Shown: positions 37,865 through 50,542, numbered from the stretch's first letter. The stretch is 64,000 nucleotides of DNA from Flaccisagitta enflata (GCA_965153355.1 OZ231126.1:41726001-41790000), one strand, 5' to 3'. Made by a program: numbers and translations. Notes: generated by a model not told the origin, from the letters alone.

Positions 37865-40800
37865 AAAGGCGAGGGAAAACGAAAAAGAGACAGAGAGACA
37901 GATTAAATGACAAAAACAGGCATGCAGTCAACCAAACATCATGAGATGCACATAGAAGAACATGCACTGAAAAAGAGACTCCCATTTACGACTTTTTTCC
38001 GGTCGGCGAGAGCCGCCTTTATTGGTATTTTGTCGCGTGCTATGCGAGTCGACACCCCGCTTTCTCCGTCGGTCGGTCGGTTGTTCAGTCGGTTGGTCGG
38101 TCGGTTGGTCGGTTGGTCAATCTGTCTGTCACACTTACTTTTTTATGATTTTTATTCTTTGATTTCACTACTGCTCAAATGATCTAGTGACCTCAAATGC
38201 GGCGCCTGCTCGCCCGCACGCAACTGGGGTAGCCGTGTATCCTGCCTTGTTTCCATGTCATCTTGATGTATTTCATGAGGTCGATTATGAATGTTTGATT
38301 GACTTGATGAAAAAATGAATGAACGAATGAATGAATGAATGAACAAACGAATAAATGATTCAAAATGGATGTATGAATAAATGAATAGATGAACGAATGA
38401 TTGAACAAATGATTGAATAGAAGAAGGGACGCGATAGTTACTGAATTACTGAATTGATGAATGAATGAGTGAGTGAGTGAGTGAGTGAGTGAGTGAGTGA
38501 GTGAGTGAGTGAGTGAGTGAGTGAGTGAGTGCTTGAGTGAGTCAGTGAATGAATGAATGAATGAATGAATAAATGAAGGAATGAAACAATGAATTAGTAA
38601 ATTTTTAATTTCTATTACTGAATGTGAAACAGTTTATTCGAGTTTCACGGGGTCGGCTTACGTTTGGATCCATCGGACGCTGATTTCGTGGATGTGATTC
38701 ACACGGACGGCGAAAGCATTTGGTGGGGAATCATCGGCGGCACTGCCAACGGCTACGGCATGGCGCAACCGTGCGGCCACAAGGACTTCTACCCCAATGG
38801 AGGCGCGTCGCAGCCAGGATGCAACGCTGAACGGAAACTACTCTTGCAGCAAATGCGGCGGATGCGGCAGGGTGCCGGTGCTGCAGAGAACCCACCAGTG
38901 TCGTCGTCGTCGTCGTCTTCAACGTCATCGTCGTCGTCTTCAACTTCATCAGCCAGGCGGATGATGGAAAGCTGCGATCACGATCGATCTCAAGAACTAT
39001 TCTTGGCGACCATCTTGGAGACCGGATGTCGATTCGTGGGTCGTCGTTGTAAAGACTGGGAACATTTCAAAGGCGGAAACTGCGACGAGAATGAAGAGGA
39101 AGTGATGGGGATCGACGCTTCGCCGCCAGACAGTCCCGAGACGAGGATGAAAGTGTACCTGAAGACGGGGGCCGAAAACCCCTTTTGCCTCGGCGATGAG
39201 GGCGCGAGAGGATGAAAATCCTTTTAGTTGTTCGATAATCGCAATTGGCAAAGCGTACGTGACTTACAACAAGGCCAACGCCTATAAGTCGCGTGCGAGA
39301 CTTACAGACTAAGAATGACTTAAAATGACTTAAAATGACTTAGAATGACTCAAAATGACTTAGAATAACTATTAATGACTTAAAATGACTTAAAATGACC
39401 TAAGAGTTGATGTTATATTACATATATTTTGTGACACTTATGATTCTCTTAATTTTGACGCCCTGACTACTGTGAGCTATTGATTTATTGTAATGGTTTC
39501 ATGATATATGCTGCACCGTGTGTGCGAATACAATATCTTGTAATAACCCTCACATGCATATCTTCAGTTAGCTGCGTTATTTCTTGTAAGAAAAAAAAAA
39601 TCGTTGAGGGTGGCAAAAAAAAAGTGATTTCTATGTAAAATTGCATCAGGATTCCATTTTTGATGTTTTTAGGGCCCTACAAGGGGGCCCCTAGAAACGC
39701 ACCAAAAAAAAAAACAGCCAAAAATAGCCTATTTTGGCTATTTTTGTTGAAAATTTTTTGCTATATGAGACCCCAACCCCCAAATTTTTTTGGTGGTAAT
39801 ACTTCTTGATGTAAGAGACTGAAAAAAAAATGATCATAATGGTAAGTGATGGTTGGGGTACCTAAAAAGGCCCAAAAAGGGCCCGTAAAACATAGAAATA
39901 TCACTTTTTTATTCATTGCGCGTCTAAAAATGCTTGGATTCCTACTAAATTTGAAATGGAACTTCTCATTTTATGCAACAATGTTCCTGCAAAGTTTTGT
40001 GGCCACTTTTGAACAGCTTCATGTTGAAATTATGCTCCAAAAAACAAAATTCGGCCAAAAAAAACCTCAATTTTTGAGTATTCTTACATGAAAACACTAT
40101 TTCAAGGTCCCTGAATCCATTTTTTTTTTTGAAAATGGTTAGTCATGCATCTTGAGAGATCCCAGAAAAAATTTCAGCAGATATTTCCAAAAAATGGCCG
40201 AGTTATTACGGTTCAAAATGATCTGGTAAATGAAAAAAAAAACACAATTTTGTAACTTCAAGGCTGTAGAACTGAAAAATTATACTAAAAGTACCTGGAA
40301 AATAGACAAATTAAAAAGAAAATGCATGGGGAATTCATTACTGGTGGTTTGGGGGCTCTACAAGGGGGCCCCTGGAAACACACCCCAAAAAAAAGCTAAA
40401 AATGGCCTATTTTGGCTATTTTTTGAGAAATTGTCTTGTTTAAAGAGACCCAATCCTTCCAAATTTGTTTGGGCTATACTTCTTGATGTAAGAGACTGAT
40501 GGAAAGAGAATCATGATGGTAGATGATGGTTGGGGTACCTAAAAAGGCCCGAAAGGGGCCCGTAAAACATAAAGATATCATTTTTTTATTCACTGCGCGT
40601 CCAAAAATGCTTGGATTCCAAAAAAATTTGAAATGGAGATTCTCATTTTATGTAAAAAGCTTTTGAACAGATTCATGGTAAAATTATACTCAAAAAAACA
40701 AAATTCGCCCCAAAATAAGCCAATTTTTTAGTTTTCTCACATGTAGACACTATTTCAAGGTCATGGAATCCAATTTTTGTCGACTCTACAACCCGCTTTG

Positions 40801-42580
40801 TCCGTCCCTCTGTCCGTCCGTCAGTCCGTTGGTCAAACATTATTCTTTTTAATACTTTTAGTTATTCTTAGTCATTTTAGGCCATTTTTAGTCATTCTAA
40901 GTCATTCTAAGTTATCGTAAGTCATTGTAAGTCATTTTGAGTCATTTTACATTATATCAAGTCGCTTATGTCAATTTGGTCAATTTAGTCGTATAAGTCA
41001 TTTATTATCATTTTATGTTTTTTTAAGTTATTTTCAGTCATCTTAAGTCATTTTAAGTCAATTTGAGTCATCATAAGTTATCTATGTCTCGCACGCGACT
41101 TATAGGTGTTGGCCTTGTTTTTTCTAAATGGTTTCTCATGTATCTTAAAAGGTCCCAGAAAAAATTTAAGCAGATATTCTTAAAAAATGCTAGTACTGTT
41201 TAAAATGACCTGGTTAATGAAAAAAGTAAAGAGGCTGTTTGCATGAAAAATTCTACTAAGAGTAACTGGAAAAAAGTTAAATGTATTTAAAAATGCATGG
41301 TGAATCTATTTCAGATGGTTTAAGGGTCCTATAAAGGGGCCCCTAGAAACGCACCAAAAAGACTTTTCATAAATGACCTGTTTTTGCTATATTTGGTAAA
41401 AAGAAATTTATCAATGAGACTCCAACCTTCTAAAATTTAAGGTAAGAATACTTCTTGATGAAAGAGACTGAAAAAAAGAATCATGATGGTAGGTGATGTT
41501 TGGGGTACCTGAAAGGCCCAAAAACGGGTGATAAAACAATGATACAAATTTCTTATTCATTGTGCTTTAAAAATGCTTGGATTTCTTCAAAAAATTGAAA
41601 TAGAACTTTGCATTTAATGCAAAAAGCTCACTGTTAATTTTTGGTTCCTTAATTGGAGTATTTCATGAAAAAAAATAGAAATCCACAAAATTGCCCCCCC
41701 TCACCTCTGTAAATTCAATTTTCATTTTCATTTAAACCAGTGTTATTTAAAAAATAGTTCTCTCCCCCTTGTCACTCACTGCCCTCTTTCCATTTTTATC
41801 CCTCCCCCTGTTATGAGATTCCTTTGTGTCTGTATAGTTGTAACCCACTATATCAGACCCAAGAGTAATGGTTTTAGGGGCCCTTTTTGGGGCGAATTTT
41901 GTTTGAGCATAATTTAACCATGAAGCTGTTCAAAAGTGACCAAAAAATTTTGCAGGAAGCTATTTACATGAAATGAGAATTTCCATTTCAAATTTTTTAG
42001 GAATCCAAGCATTTTTGGATGCGCGGTGAATAAAAAAATGATATCTTTATGTTTTACGGGCCCTTTTTGGGTCTTTTTAGGTACTCCAACCATCACCTAC
42101 CATCATGATTCTCTTTCCATCAGTCTCTTACATCAGGAAGTATAGCCCAAAAAAATTTGGAAGGATTGGGTCTCTTTGAACAAGAAATTTTTACAAAAAA
42201 AAAAGCCAAAATAGGTCATTTTTAGCTTTTTTTGGGGGGGTGTTTCCAGGGGCCCCCTTATAGAGCCCCCAAACCACCAGTAATGGATTCCCCATGCATT
42301 TTCTTTTTAATATGTCTATTTTCCAGGTACTTTTAGTATGATTTTTCAGTACTACAGCCTTGAAGTTACAAAAATCGTGTTTTTTTTCATTTACCAGGTC
42401 ATTTTGAACCGTAATAACTCGGCCATTTTTTGGAAATATCTGCTGAAATTTTTTCTGGGATCTCCAAAGATGCATGACTAACCATTTTCAAAAAAAAAAT
42501 TGGATTCAGGGACCTTGAAATAGTGTTTTCATGTAAGAAAACTCAAAAATTGGTTTTTTTTTTGTCAAATTTTGTTTTTT
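37541..42580 (+). repeat. 5-kb tandem duplication, unit 2
   Basis: It starts TTTCAGCCTCATGTCACGAG and follows unit 1 without a gap. Past about 42,580 the sequence goes on into the rest of the inverted repeat arm (to 43,030) that unit 1 lacks. Confidence 0.88.
38633..39215 (+). pseudogene. Duplicate last exon of the lipase
   Basis: It is the second copy of the 33,618-34,197 exon with the same CAG acceptor, the same CDHDRS His motif and the same stop. Differences seen: one more Ser in the poly-Ser stretch, and Cys instead of Tyr in [12 protein letters not shown]. No upstream lipase exons accompany it. It could be used only if splicing skips the first copy; otherwise it is a gene fragment or an unmerged haplotype in the assembly. 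Confidence 0.7.
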
Positions 42581-43030
42581 TTAGCATAATTTCAACATGA
42601 AGCTGTTCAAAAGTGGCCACAAAACTTTGCAGGAAGCTTGTTGCATAAAATGAGAAGTTCCATTTCAAATTTTGTAGGAATCCAAGCATTTTTAGACGCG
42701 CAATGAATAAAAAAGTGATATTTTTATGTTTTACGGGCCCTTTTTGGGCCTTTTTAGGTACCCCAACCATCACTTACCATGATGATTATTTTTTTTTCAG
42801 TCTCTTACATCAAGAAGTATTACCACCAAAAAAATTTGGGGGTTGGGGTCTCAATAAGCAAAAAATTTACAACAAAAATAGCCAAAATAGGCTATTTTTG
42901 GCTGTTTTTTTTGGTGCGTTTCTAGGGGCCCCCTCGTAGGGCCCTAAAAACATCAAAAATGGATTCCTGATGCAATTTTACATAGAAATCACTTTTTTTT
43001 TGCCACCCTCAAAGATTTTTTTTTTTTTTA
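39590..43030 (+). repeat. Full-length inverted repeat array
   Basis: The left edge GAGGGTGGCAAAAAAAAAGT and TTGCATCAGGATTCC is inverted at the right edge (GGATTCCTGATGCAA, ACTTTTTTTTTGCCACCCTC). The arms, each over 1 kb, carry direct copies of the 650-850 bp unit. The middle (about 40,770-41,870) is asymmetric and includes a family E element. Confidence 0.75.
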
Positions 43031-43094
43031 CATGCTAGCTGAAGATATGCATGTGAGGGATAATGGCGATTCTCGCTCCAGGAAAAAAAAGTCG

Positions 43095-43231
43095 TGTTTT
43101 TAGGCGCGACAAAGCATCTCTATAACTAGCTGTGTCCGTCGGTCGGTTGGTCGGTCGGTTGGTCGGTCTGTCGGTAACGCATTCGTTCGACGATCCACAC
43201 GTCGCACCTTATTGGCCAACTTGGCCTTGTT
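43095..43231 (+). mobile_element. Family B hairpin element, complete
   Basis: GTTTTTAGGCGCGACAAAGC, CTCTATAACTAGCTGTGTCC, GGTCGGTTGG array, AACGCATTCGTTCGACGATC, terminus ACGTCGCACCTTATTGGCCA then ACTTGGCCTTGTT. Confidence 0.85.
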
Positions 43232-43286
43232 TCCCTTTGCTTGTATTCTTCCTCTTTCTTTCTCTCTCCAACGTCTCCTCTGAGAT

Positions 43287-43290
<4 letters not shown>

Positions 43291-43351
<61 letters not shown>

Positions 43352-43386
43352 GAGAGAGAGACAGAGAGAGAGAGAGACAGAGAGAG
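43291..43386 (+). repeat. (GA)n microsatellite between two family B elements
   Basis: GA array with a few GACAGA interruptions. The two family B copies on each side (43,095 and 43,405) share orientation. Confidence 0.95.
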
Positions 43387-43404
43387 GCTAAACGCACAAA
43401 ATGA

Positions 43405-43558
43405 CTTTTTAGGTGCGTCAAAGCACCTCTATAACTGACTGTGTCGGTCGGTCAGTTGGTTGGTTGGTCAGTTGGTTGGTCGGCTGGTTGATCGGTAACG
43501 CATTCGTTCGACGATCCACACGTCGCACCTATTGGTCTACTTGTACTTGGCCGTGTTT
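43405..43558 (+). mobile_element. Family B hairpin element, complete
   Basis: CTTTTTAGGTGCGTCAAAGC hairpin, CTCTATAACTGACTGTGTCG, GGTTGGTTGG array, AACGCATTCGTTCGACGATC, terminus ACGTCGCACCTATTGG. The last bases are CCGTGTT instead of CCTTGTT. Confidence 0.85.
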
Positions 43559-43680
43559 AACTTTTTTTTTCACTTTTAGGTTGGTTTTCTCAGTGGGTCT
43601 GCGGAGCTCAAAATGGAAAATACATATGAGAACGGTCATTTCTGCCCCTGCCCAACCCTGTGGCGGCTTGTTATGATCGC

Positions 43681-43842
43681 ATACACTTTTTATTTTTTAT
43701 AAGAACGTCATTTTTTTGCTGAAGCCTTCAAAAGAGATAGAGATAGCTACTAATAGAATAACTATAATGTTCTTAATTTTGGGGCAATTTCAAGCCTTGA
43801 TGTTCTTATAAACTAGGTTCTTATAAAAAATAAAAAGTGTAT
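43681..43842 (+). mobile_element. MITE-like element, 162 bp
   Basis: ATACACTTTTTATTTTTTAT, AAGAAC at the left is inverted at the right as GTTCTTATAAAAAATAAAAA, GTGTAT. It has no frame. Confidence 0.8.
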
Positions 43843-44235
43843 ATCGGGCGATGTCGGAAACTTAAAATCTTTTTTTTTTTAAGAGAAAAGAAAACAACGA
43901 ATAAAAATTTAAAGTTTCCATGGTGTTGTACAAAGAACTTTAAATACAAATGAAGCTTTTGCTTTTTGTTTATTCACGAGAAATGAGAAATGCTTACTCC
44001 ATCAGACTAATACTACGCTACTGAAAATGCGGAGAAAGAAAAAAACAAAAGGGACGTCGCGGTCGATTTTTGGTCGTGTGCACAAGCGAGACTCAACTGT
44101 GTACGTTGATAGGTCGGTCGTCCATCGGTTGGTCAGCCAGTCTGTCCATCCGTCCATCCATCCATTCATTCATCCATCCATCTATCCATACATCCATCCC
44201 CATACATCCGTTTGTCATTTCTTTTTTGTGTGAAG

Positions 44236-45287
44236 CGACCATCTTTTATTGACGAAATTTTTGAGGTAATGACATTACGCATACCCTGTGTCTCTTTTGA
44301 AAACAACAAAAAAGACTTGATTATACTGACTGTTTACAGACAGCCTGGGAACGGCAATCTGGACAAATTTCTTGACTCTATCCAAAGATGGCTGACAAAA
44401 TATGATAAAAGAACTAATGAAATTATTATAATGGGAGACATGAATCTAGACCTTTTAAAATATGACTCTCACAAACCGACGTCAGACTATCTTGATGTGA
44501 TGATGTCTCATTCTCTGCTGCCAATGATAAATAGACCGACTAGAATTAAACACTCTAGTGCAAGCCTCATAGACCACATATTTTACAAATCTGTTGCAAA
44601 GAGAACAGGCATCTTAACAAGCGAAATTGCGGGATCACATGGCTTTACAGATCACTACCCTGTTTTTTGTATCCTTAGCATCAACAACGACAAATCCAGA
44701 CCTAAAAAAACTATACACAAAAATTACTTTACAACTGATGGACATGAAAAAAGAAGAAAAGCATTAAGAGATCAATGTTGGGACGACTTCTTTGCTGAGA
44801 ATGACCCTGATATTGCTTACCAACTGTTTCAAGACAAATACTGTTCATTTTACAACAACTCTCTGACAACAAAAACTTTTGAAGTTAAATGGGATCATTA
44901 CCCAAGGGAACCTTGGATGACAACTGAAATAATAAGAAAAATGAAAAGACGAGATCGACTATCAAGGCAACCTGGAAGAAGAGATGACTACAAACTTGTA
45001 AGAAACGAGATTGTTGCAAACTGTCGTAAAGCTGAACATGATTACTACAAGAAAAAAGTATCAGAGAATTGGAACAATATAAAGGAACAATGGAACATCA
45101 TACGAAGGGCAATGGGTAAAGTTAATGACAAATCAGGCTTTCCATCTGCCTTCTTTCACAATGATACCTGGATGACAGACAAACAACAAATATCGAACAA
45201 CATGAATGCATATTACTCTGCAGTTGGGCCAGATACTAATAAAAGTGTGGGTGAATCCAAAAAGGATCCCTTATTCTTCTTATCAAA
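44236..45287 (+). pseudogene. Retrotransposon ORF2, endonuclease part
   Basis: An apurinic-like endonuclease domain is visible from LIILTVYRQPGNGNLDKF through EIIIMGDMNLDLL, SLIDHIFYKS and TDHYPVF, which are the usual motif blocks of this nuclease in non-LTR elements. A linker rich in Lys and Trp follows. There is no clean start codon at the 5' edge. The frame breaks at the inserted element in the middle of a Ser-Asn-Lys-Glu run. Confidence 0.85.
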
Positions 45288-47046
45288 CAAGGCCAACACC
45301 TATAAGTCGCGTGCGAGACTTCTTTACATAATCGCCTAATTATATAAGTACATTATTTCCTGTGATGACAATAAAGACTATAATTACCTGCTGACCTTTA
45401 ATTACCTATAATTACCTATAATTACCTATAATTATTACCCATAATCAAATAATGACCTATAAGTACCTATAAAGACCTACGATTACATATAGACCTATGA
45501 TTACATATGGACCAATGATTACCAATAATAATGTATGATTACCCATAATTACCCACAAAAACTTATAATAACATAATGACCTATAATTACCTATAATGAC
45601 CTATGATTACCTATAATTACCTATAATTACTCATAATTAAATAATGACCTACAAATACCTAAAAAGACCTATGATTACCTATGATTACCCATACCTACCT
45701 TTACAAACATAATGACCTATAATGACCTATGATTACCTATAATTACCTATAATTGGAAAATGACCTATAATTACCTATAATTACCTATGATTAGCTAAAA
45801 TTACCAATAATTGAATAATGACCTATAATTACCTATAATTGTTAATTGATGTATAATTACCTATAATGACCTATAATACCCTATAATTACCTATAATTAC
45901 ATAATGACCTGTAATTACCTTTAATAACCTTTGATTACCAACAATTACCTTTGATTTCATAATGACCTATTATTACCTATAACTATCTATAATGACCTAT
46001 AATTACCTATAATTACATAATGACCTAGAATTACCTATAATGATCTATTATAAACCTTTTATAAGCTATAATTTTCTAAAATTACATAATGACCTAAAAT
46101 TACCAATAATGACCTATAATTGCATTATGACCTGTAATGACCTATAATTACCTCTTATGACCTATAATTACCTATAATTACATAATGACCTATAATTACC
46201 TGTAATTACCTATAATTACCTATAATTACCTATTATGTCCTATAATTACCTATATTTACCTATAATTACCTATAATTACCTATGATTACATACTGACATA
46301 TTATTACCAATAATGACCTATAATTGCATAATAACCTATAATTACCTTTAATGACCTATAATTACCTATAATTACATAATGACCTATAATTACCTACAAT
46401 GACCTATGATTACCTATAATGACCTATGATTACCCAAAATTTCATAATGACCTATAATTACCTATAATTAAATAAATAAAAAGTGAAATCACTACATTGA
46501 CTAAAATGACTAAAATGACTGAAAATGACTTAGAATGACTTAGAATGACTAAAAATGACCTAAGATGACTTAGAATGACGTATAATGACATAAAGTGACT
46601 TAAAATGACTTAAAATGACTTAAAATGACTTAAAATGACTTAAAATAACATCAAATGATGAAAAGGATTATAGTGACTAAAATGACAATAATGACTTAAA
46701 ATGACTTGGAATGAATTAAAATGCCTTAAAATCACTTGAAATGACTTAGAATCACTTGAAATGACTTAAAATAACTTGAAATGACTTAGCATGACTGAAA
46801 ATTATGAAAAGGACTATATTGAATGAAATGACAATAATGACTTAGAATAACTTAAAATGACTTAAAATGACTAAGAATGACTTAGAATGACTTAGAATAA
46901 CTTAGAATGACTTAGAATGACTAAAAATGACTTAAGGAAATAAAATTGATAAAAAAAGTAAAGTGTGACCAACCAACCGACCGACCGACCGACCAACTGA
47001 CCGACGGACAAAGCGGGTTGTAGAGTCGCGTGCACGCGACTAAAAA
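45288..47046 (-). mobile_element. Family E hairpin element of 1.76 kb inside the retrotransposon
   Basis: It begins CAAGGCCAACACCTATAAGT, CGCGTGCGAGACTT and ends AGAGTCGCGTGCACGCGACT, AAAAA. The core is two tandem-repeat fields: TATAATTACC/ATAATGACC decamers (45,360-46,470) and AATGACTTAA decamers (46,495-46,935), then a GACCGACC patch. The retrotransposon text reads TCAAA before and TAAAGAAC after, so its reading continues across the gap. No duplicated target longer than the A run is visible. Confidence 0.88.
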
Positions 47047-48265
47047 TAAAGAACGTGTAACCCATCAATTATTGACTTGTCGTTTTAATAGGCAGGATGT
47101 CATGAACGCTTGCCGGCTTCTTCATCCAAAGACCAGTTGTGATGCCTATGGGCTTTCTCAAAAGGTTATTCTTGGTGATATGGACATTCTGGCACCAATG
47201 TTTGTGCATCTGATCAACTGCTCTCTATCATCTGGTAAGTGTCCTGATATGAGTAAAATAGCAAGAGTTATTCCCGTCTACAAGAACAAGGGAGAAAACT
47301 ACCTTTTTACCAATTATAGGCCTATATCTTTGCTCCCAATTTTTTCTAAAATTATTGAGAAACTTGTATACAATAAGATATTCCATTTTCTGGTGCGGTA
47401 CGGAATACTGTTTAAATCACAATATGGGTTTAGAAAGGGGCACAACACCACACATGCCACTTTAGATTTTCTCAAAACCGTAGAAAATGCAATGAAAGAA
47501 AATGAACTCTCAATAGGCGTTTTTTGTGATCTCTCAAAAGCTTTTGATACTCTAGACCATGAAATTTTACTCATGAAGCTTGATCACTATGGTATAAGAG
47601 GAAAATGGTTATCCTGGATACGATCTTACCTCACAAATAGGCAGCAATATGTCGATATGGATGGTACCAAAAGCTCGTTGGCCCCAATTCTATTTGGTGT
47701 ACCACAGGGAAGCATCCTAGGCCCACTATTGTTTTTGATATACATTAATGACCTACCCGCAGCTCTGGACAAAGTGATTCCTGTTATGTTTGCTGATGAC
47801 ACTAACCTTGTCATAAGAGGAAAAAATATCAATGAACTTGTGACAACCTTGAATGCTGAACTTGACAGTTTAAGTGACTACTTCAAGGCCAATAAGCTTA
47901 AACTGAACGTGGATAAAACTAAACTTGTCTGCTTTAGAAAAAAAGGATATGATCTGTCTGAGGGTATTCCTGATGTAATTCTTGATGGCTCAATCTTAGA
48001 ATGTGAAAAAGACACAACATTTCTAGGAATAACTCTAGATGAGCATCTCACATGGGAAAATCACTGTAACAAAGTCGCAAACAAAATGGCTAAAAACACA
48101 GGTGTGCTTAATCGAGTCAAAAAAAGCCTTCCTACATGTTCACTTCTCACTATTTATAACTCTTTGATCTTTTCTCACCTTTGCTATGGACTTGAAGTAT
48201 GGGGAGCAACCTATGAAAAAAACTTAAAAAGAATAGCTGGCATACAAAAAAAGCAATACGAATAA
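47047..48265 (+). pseudogene. Retrotransposon ORF2, reverse transcriptase part
   Basis: Standard RT blocks in order: IPVYKNKG, NYRPISLLPIFSKIIEKL, QYGFRKGHNTTHA, GVFCDLSKAFDTLDHEILL, GVPQGSILGPLLFLIYINDL, and the catalytic FADDTNL. The DLSKAFDTLDH and FADD motifs carry the metal-binding Asp residues. The frame ends after LCYGLEVWGAT...IQKK because of a slip in an A run. Confidence 0.9.
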
Positions 48266-48681
48266 TATCTAAATCACATTGGCTTGCACACAGTGAACCC
48301 CGCATGAAAAAACTGAAATTACTAAAACTTCCTGAACAGCACAGACACCAATGTCTTAGCCTCATGTACAACATGACAAAAGGAATAGGGCCTGACATCT
48401 ACAGCTATCAACAGCATCTCTACACAGAAATCTCAAATCATAATCTTAGGTCAGCAAGCCAACATCCAAATAATGTTAAACTTCCGCCTCTTTCCTCAAT
48501 TGGGAACAAACGCTCTTTCCCTTGTCTTGCACCATCATTCTGGAATGACTTACCTGATAATCTTAAACAAATAGACTCGAAAAAACGTTTTAAAAAAGAA
48601 ACTAAGGAACTCTTGCTACAAAACTACCTTGAAATATGTGTATGTACTAACCCTCTCTGCTCTGACAGGAAATTTCATTGA
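48253..48681 (+). pseudogene. Retrotransposon ORF2, C-terminal part
   Basis: In the shifted frame the text resumes AIRIISKSHWLAHSEPR and runs through SFPCLAPSFWNDLPDNL to FKKETKELLLQNYLE. The FWNDLP block is the usual C-terminal signature of CR1/L2/jockey-type elements. It overlaps the RT frame by a few bases, which marks the slip. Confidence 0.8.
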
Positions 48682-48974
48682 TTTCCTTTCCCGCTTGTCA
48701 ATACATTCCCTCTCTCGTCTCTTGTCCTTCTTGTTCTGTCCCATCATGCTATGTCCGATCCGAACTTGCGTGCCTCTCTCTTTCTGTCTGTCGACTGACC
48801 CTGAGTCTTGCCTTCTTCACAATGATTGACCAACCCCCTCACCCTTTTTTTCACTTCTTAGCCTCAACAGTCAATGCTATAGGCATTCTCCAAACCTGCC
48901 ATGGGATAGGGTGGCTTGTTAATTCGTCAACTATTATTTTAAAATAGATGGTGAAATGCTACAATTCTACATCT

Positions 48975-49335
48975 GCTTTGGCACTGGAACTTGCCAGTGC
49001 CGTTTACTAACTTTTAAACTTATTAATATCAAAGATAAATCATCAATAATTACCTTTGCGTTGCACTAGACCTAGCTAGTGTCGCTTAATTACCTTTAAC
49101 ATTACCATTCAAGATAAACCTCTGAAAAGTCATTTTGCGATGCACTGGGACTCGCCAGTGTCGTTTACTAATTCAAAACTTTCAGCTGACAAAGAAATAC
49201 CATTAACAAGTCATTACGCGATGCACTGGGTATAGCCAGTGTCGTTCACTTACTCCTAAAAACAGCCATCAATGATAAATGTTAATAAGTAATCCCGCAA
49301 GAGCACTGTAACTAGGCAGTGTTGTACACCCCTTT
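48975..49335 (+). repeat. Five 80-bp hairpin repeats in the retrotransposon 3' tail
   Basis: Stem-loops begin at 48,981, 49,063, 49,142, 49,223 and 49,303, spaced 79-82 bp. Each reads CACTRG..CYAGTG or close to it. Unit 1 is CACTGGAACTTGCCAGTG and unit 2 CACTAGACCTAGCTAGTG, so a stem change in one arm is matched in the other. Confidence 0.8.
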
Positions 49336-50542
49336 CACAAAAAACAATCAATAAGCAATTGCAACTAACTCAATCTGCTTCAATACGCTTCTTCCTTCAT
49401 CTCTTATTTTAACTCTATCTTTAAATCCACTTGCAAATTTAAGATACTTTAGCTTATCTATTGTATGATATCTTAGCTAAAAGCCTTTATCAATGAAAAA
49501 GAAAAAGATTGATTTATGCAATTTCAAATTCAGACTGACTGACCAAGCGTGGGTGCTAATTAGGGCACTCGTAAACTAAGTAAATACAAAACCCTACTTC
49601 TGGCTTGAGCGTGCATTTAAGTTATCTTTGAATAAGAGACAAAGACTTCTTTATCTTTGTGGTGGATTGGTTTGTATTTGTAAATTTGTGAGTCCATTCC
49701 TCCGGGTCCATTCCCCATGTTTCTTTTAAATAGAGTTTGGTCACCTAAGATCACGAATTCTCTTATCAATGCACGCTCATGCCCTTGTGGTGGGGCATTG
49801 CCGCTCAGGTCTCCTCCAGGCTGCTCTGTCTGCCTGTAGCAGTCTTGTCGTCCTTGCCCCCATTTACAATACCAAGTTCCTGTAAAATAACAAACCTCTC
49901 TCCTCCCTTCTCCTAGATTTGCTCTCCCAACAGCCTAGTTCACTTCCCGACGCCGTTCGTGATATCCGTGTTCCCGTGCCTGCAACTCGCCCACGCCTAC
50001 AACTCGCATCAGGACAACCTGTAGGCTGTTGGGAGCTGGATGATGGGACGGAGGAGCTTTTACAAGAAAATCTGATATTGCCTTTCATTGGCTTAGTCCA
50101 CAATTTGAACCGAACTGTTTCTTATCTGGTTTGCAGCTTTCAAGCTTCCAACAACAAAAGTGGATTTCCCGTTCGTTTTATAATCACGCTGTTACTGTAA
50201 TGTTGCCTTTATCCATTCTGTTTTAACAACTCTATATAGGATTTTTGGCTTACTTGCAATCCATCTGGAAAGATAACTGATATCAATTGTACTCGCGTAG
50301 ACTAGATACCCAGAGAGATACATGTATTTCATTTCAAACCACTTAATAGGCGCATACACGCCACTCTATAATTAAACTCACTGTTGGTCGGTTTGCTGGT
50401 CTTTTTGTCCGTCCATCCGTTTATCCATCAAAAGCATTTGTGTTATTGTTGTGAGATGCCTTTTGTTATTTCTTCGAGATTTCGAGATTTCTTTATAAAG
50501 TATTTGGCTGTGTGGGCAAAGAGGTGAATGGTACAAGGGGTA

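Larger units (their letters stand above)
44236..49340 (+). mobile_element. Non-LTR retrotransposon, CR1/L2/jockey-like, interrupted
   Basis: One element is seen in three coding pieces: endonuclease (to 45,287), reverse transcriptase (47,047-48,250) and C-terminal domain (to 48,681), then a 3' tail with five hairpin repeats. It is 5'-truncated, since the endonuclease domain begins internally after an unrelated (CATC)n patch. A 1.76-kb hairpin element splits it. A one-base frame slip in an A run at about 48,250 separates the RT from the C-terminal piece. 49,341-50,540 after it shows no further gene that I can support. Confidence 0.85.

Noticed and set aside
36834-42773. Recurring short frames such as MMVGVPKK and KGPVKH as a gene family
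   Set aside because: They occur on both strands at each copy of the low-copy repeat unit, have no exon signals, and the frames break between copies.
45360-46470. CRISPR-like regular repeats
   Set aside because: Units are about 10 bp with no unique spacers, in a eukaryotic genome, and lie inside a hairpin-ended element.
49919-50200. 93-codon frame after CTCCTAG
   Set aside because: It has no recognisable domain, overlaps a short inverted repeat (CCAACAGCCTA/TAGGCTGTTGG), and has no partner exon in phase that I could find.
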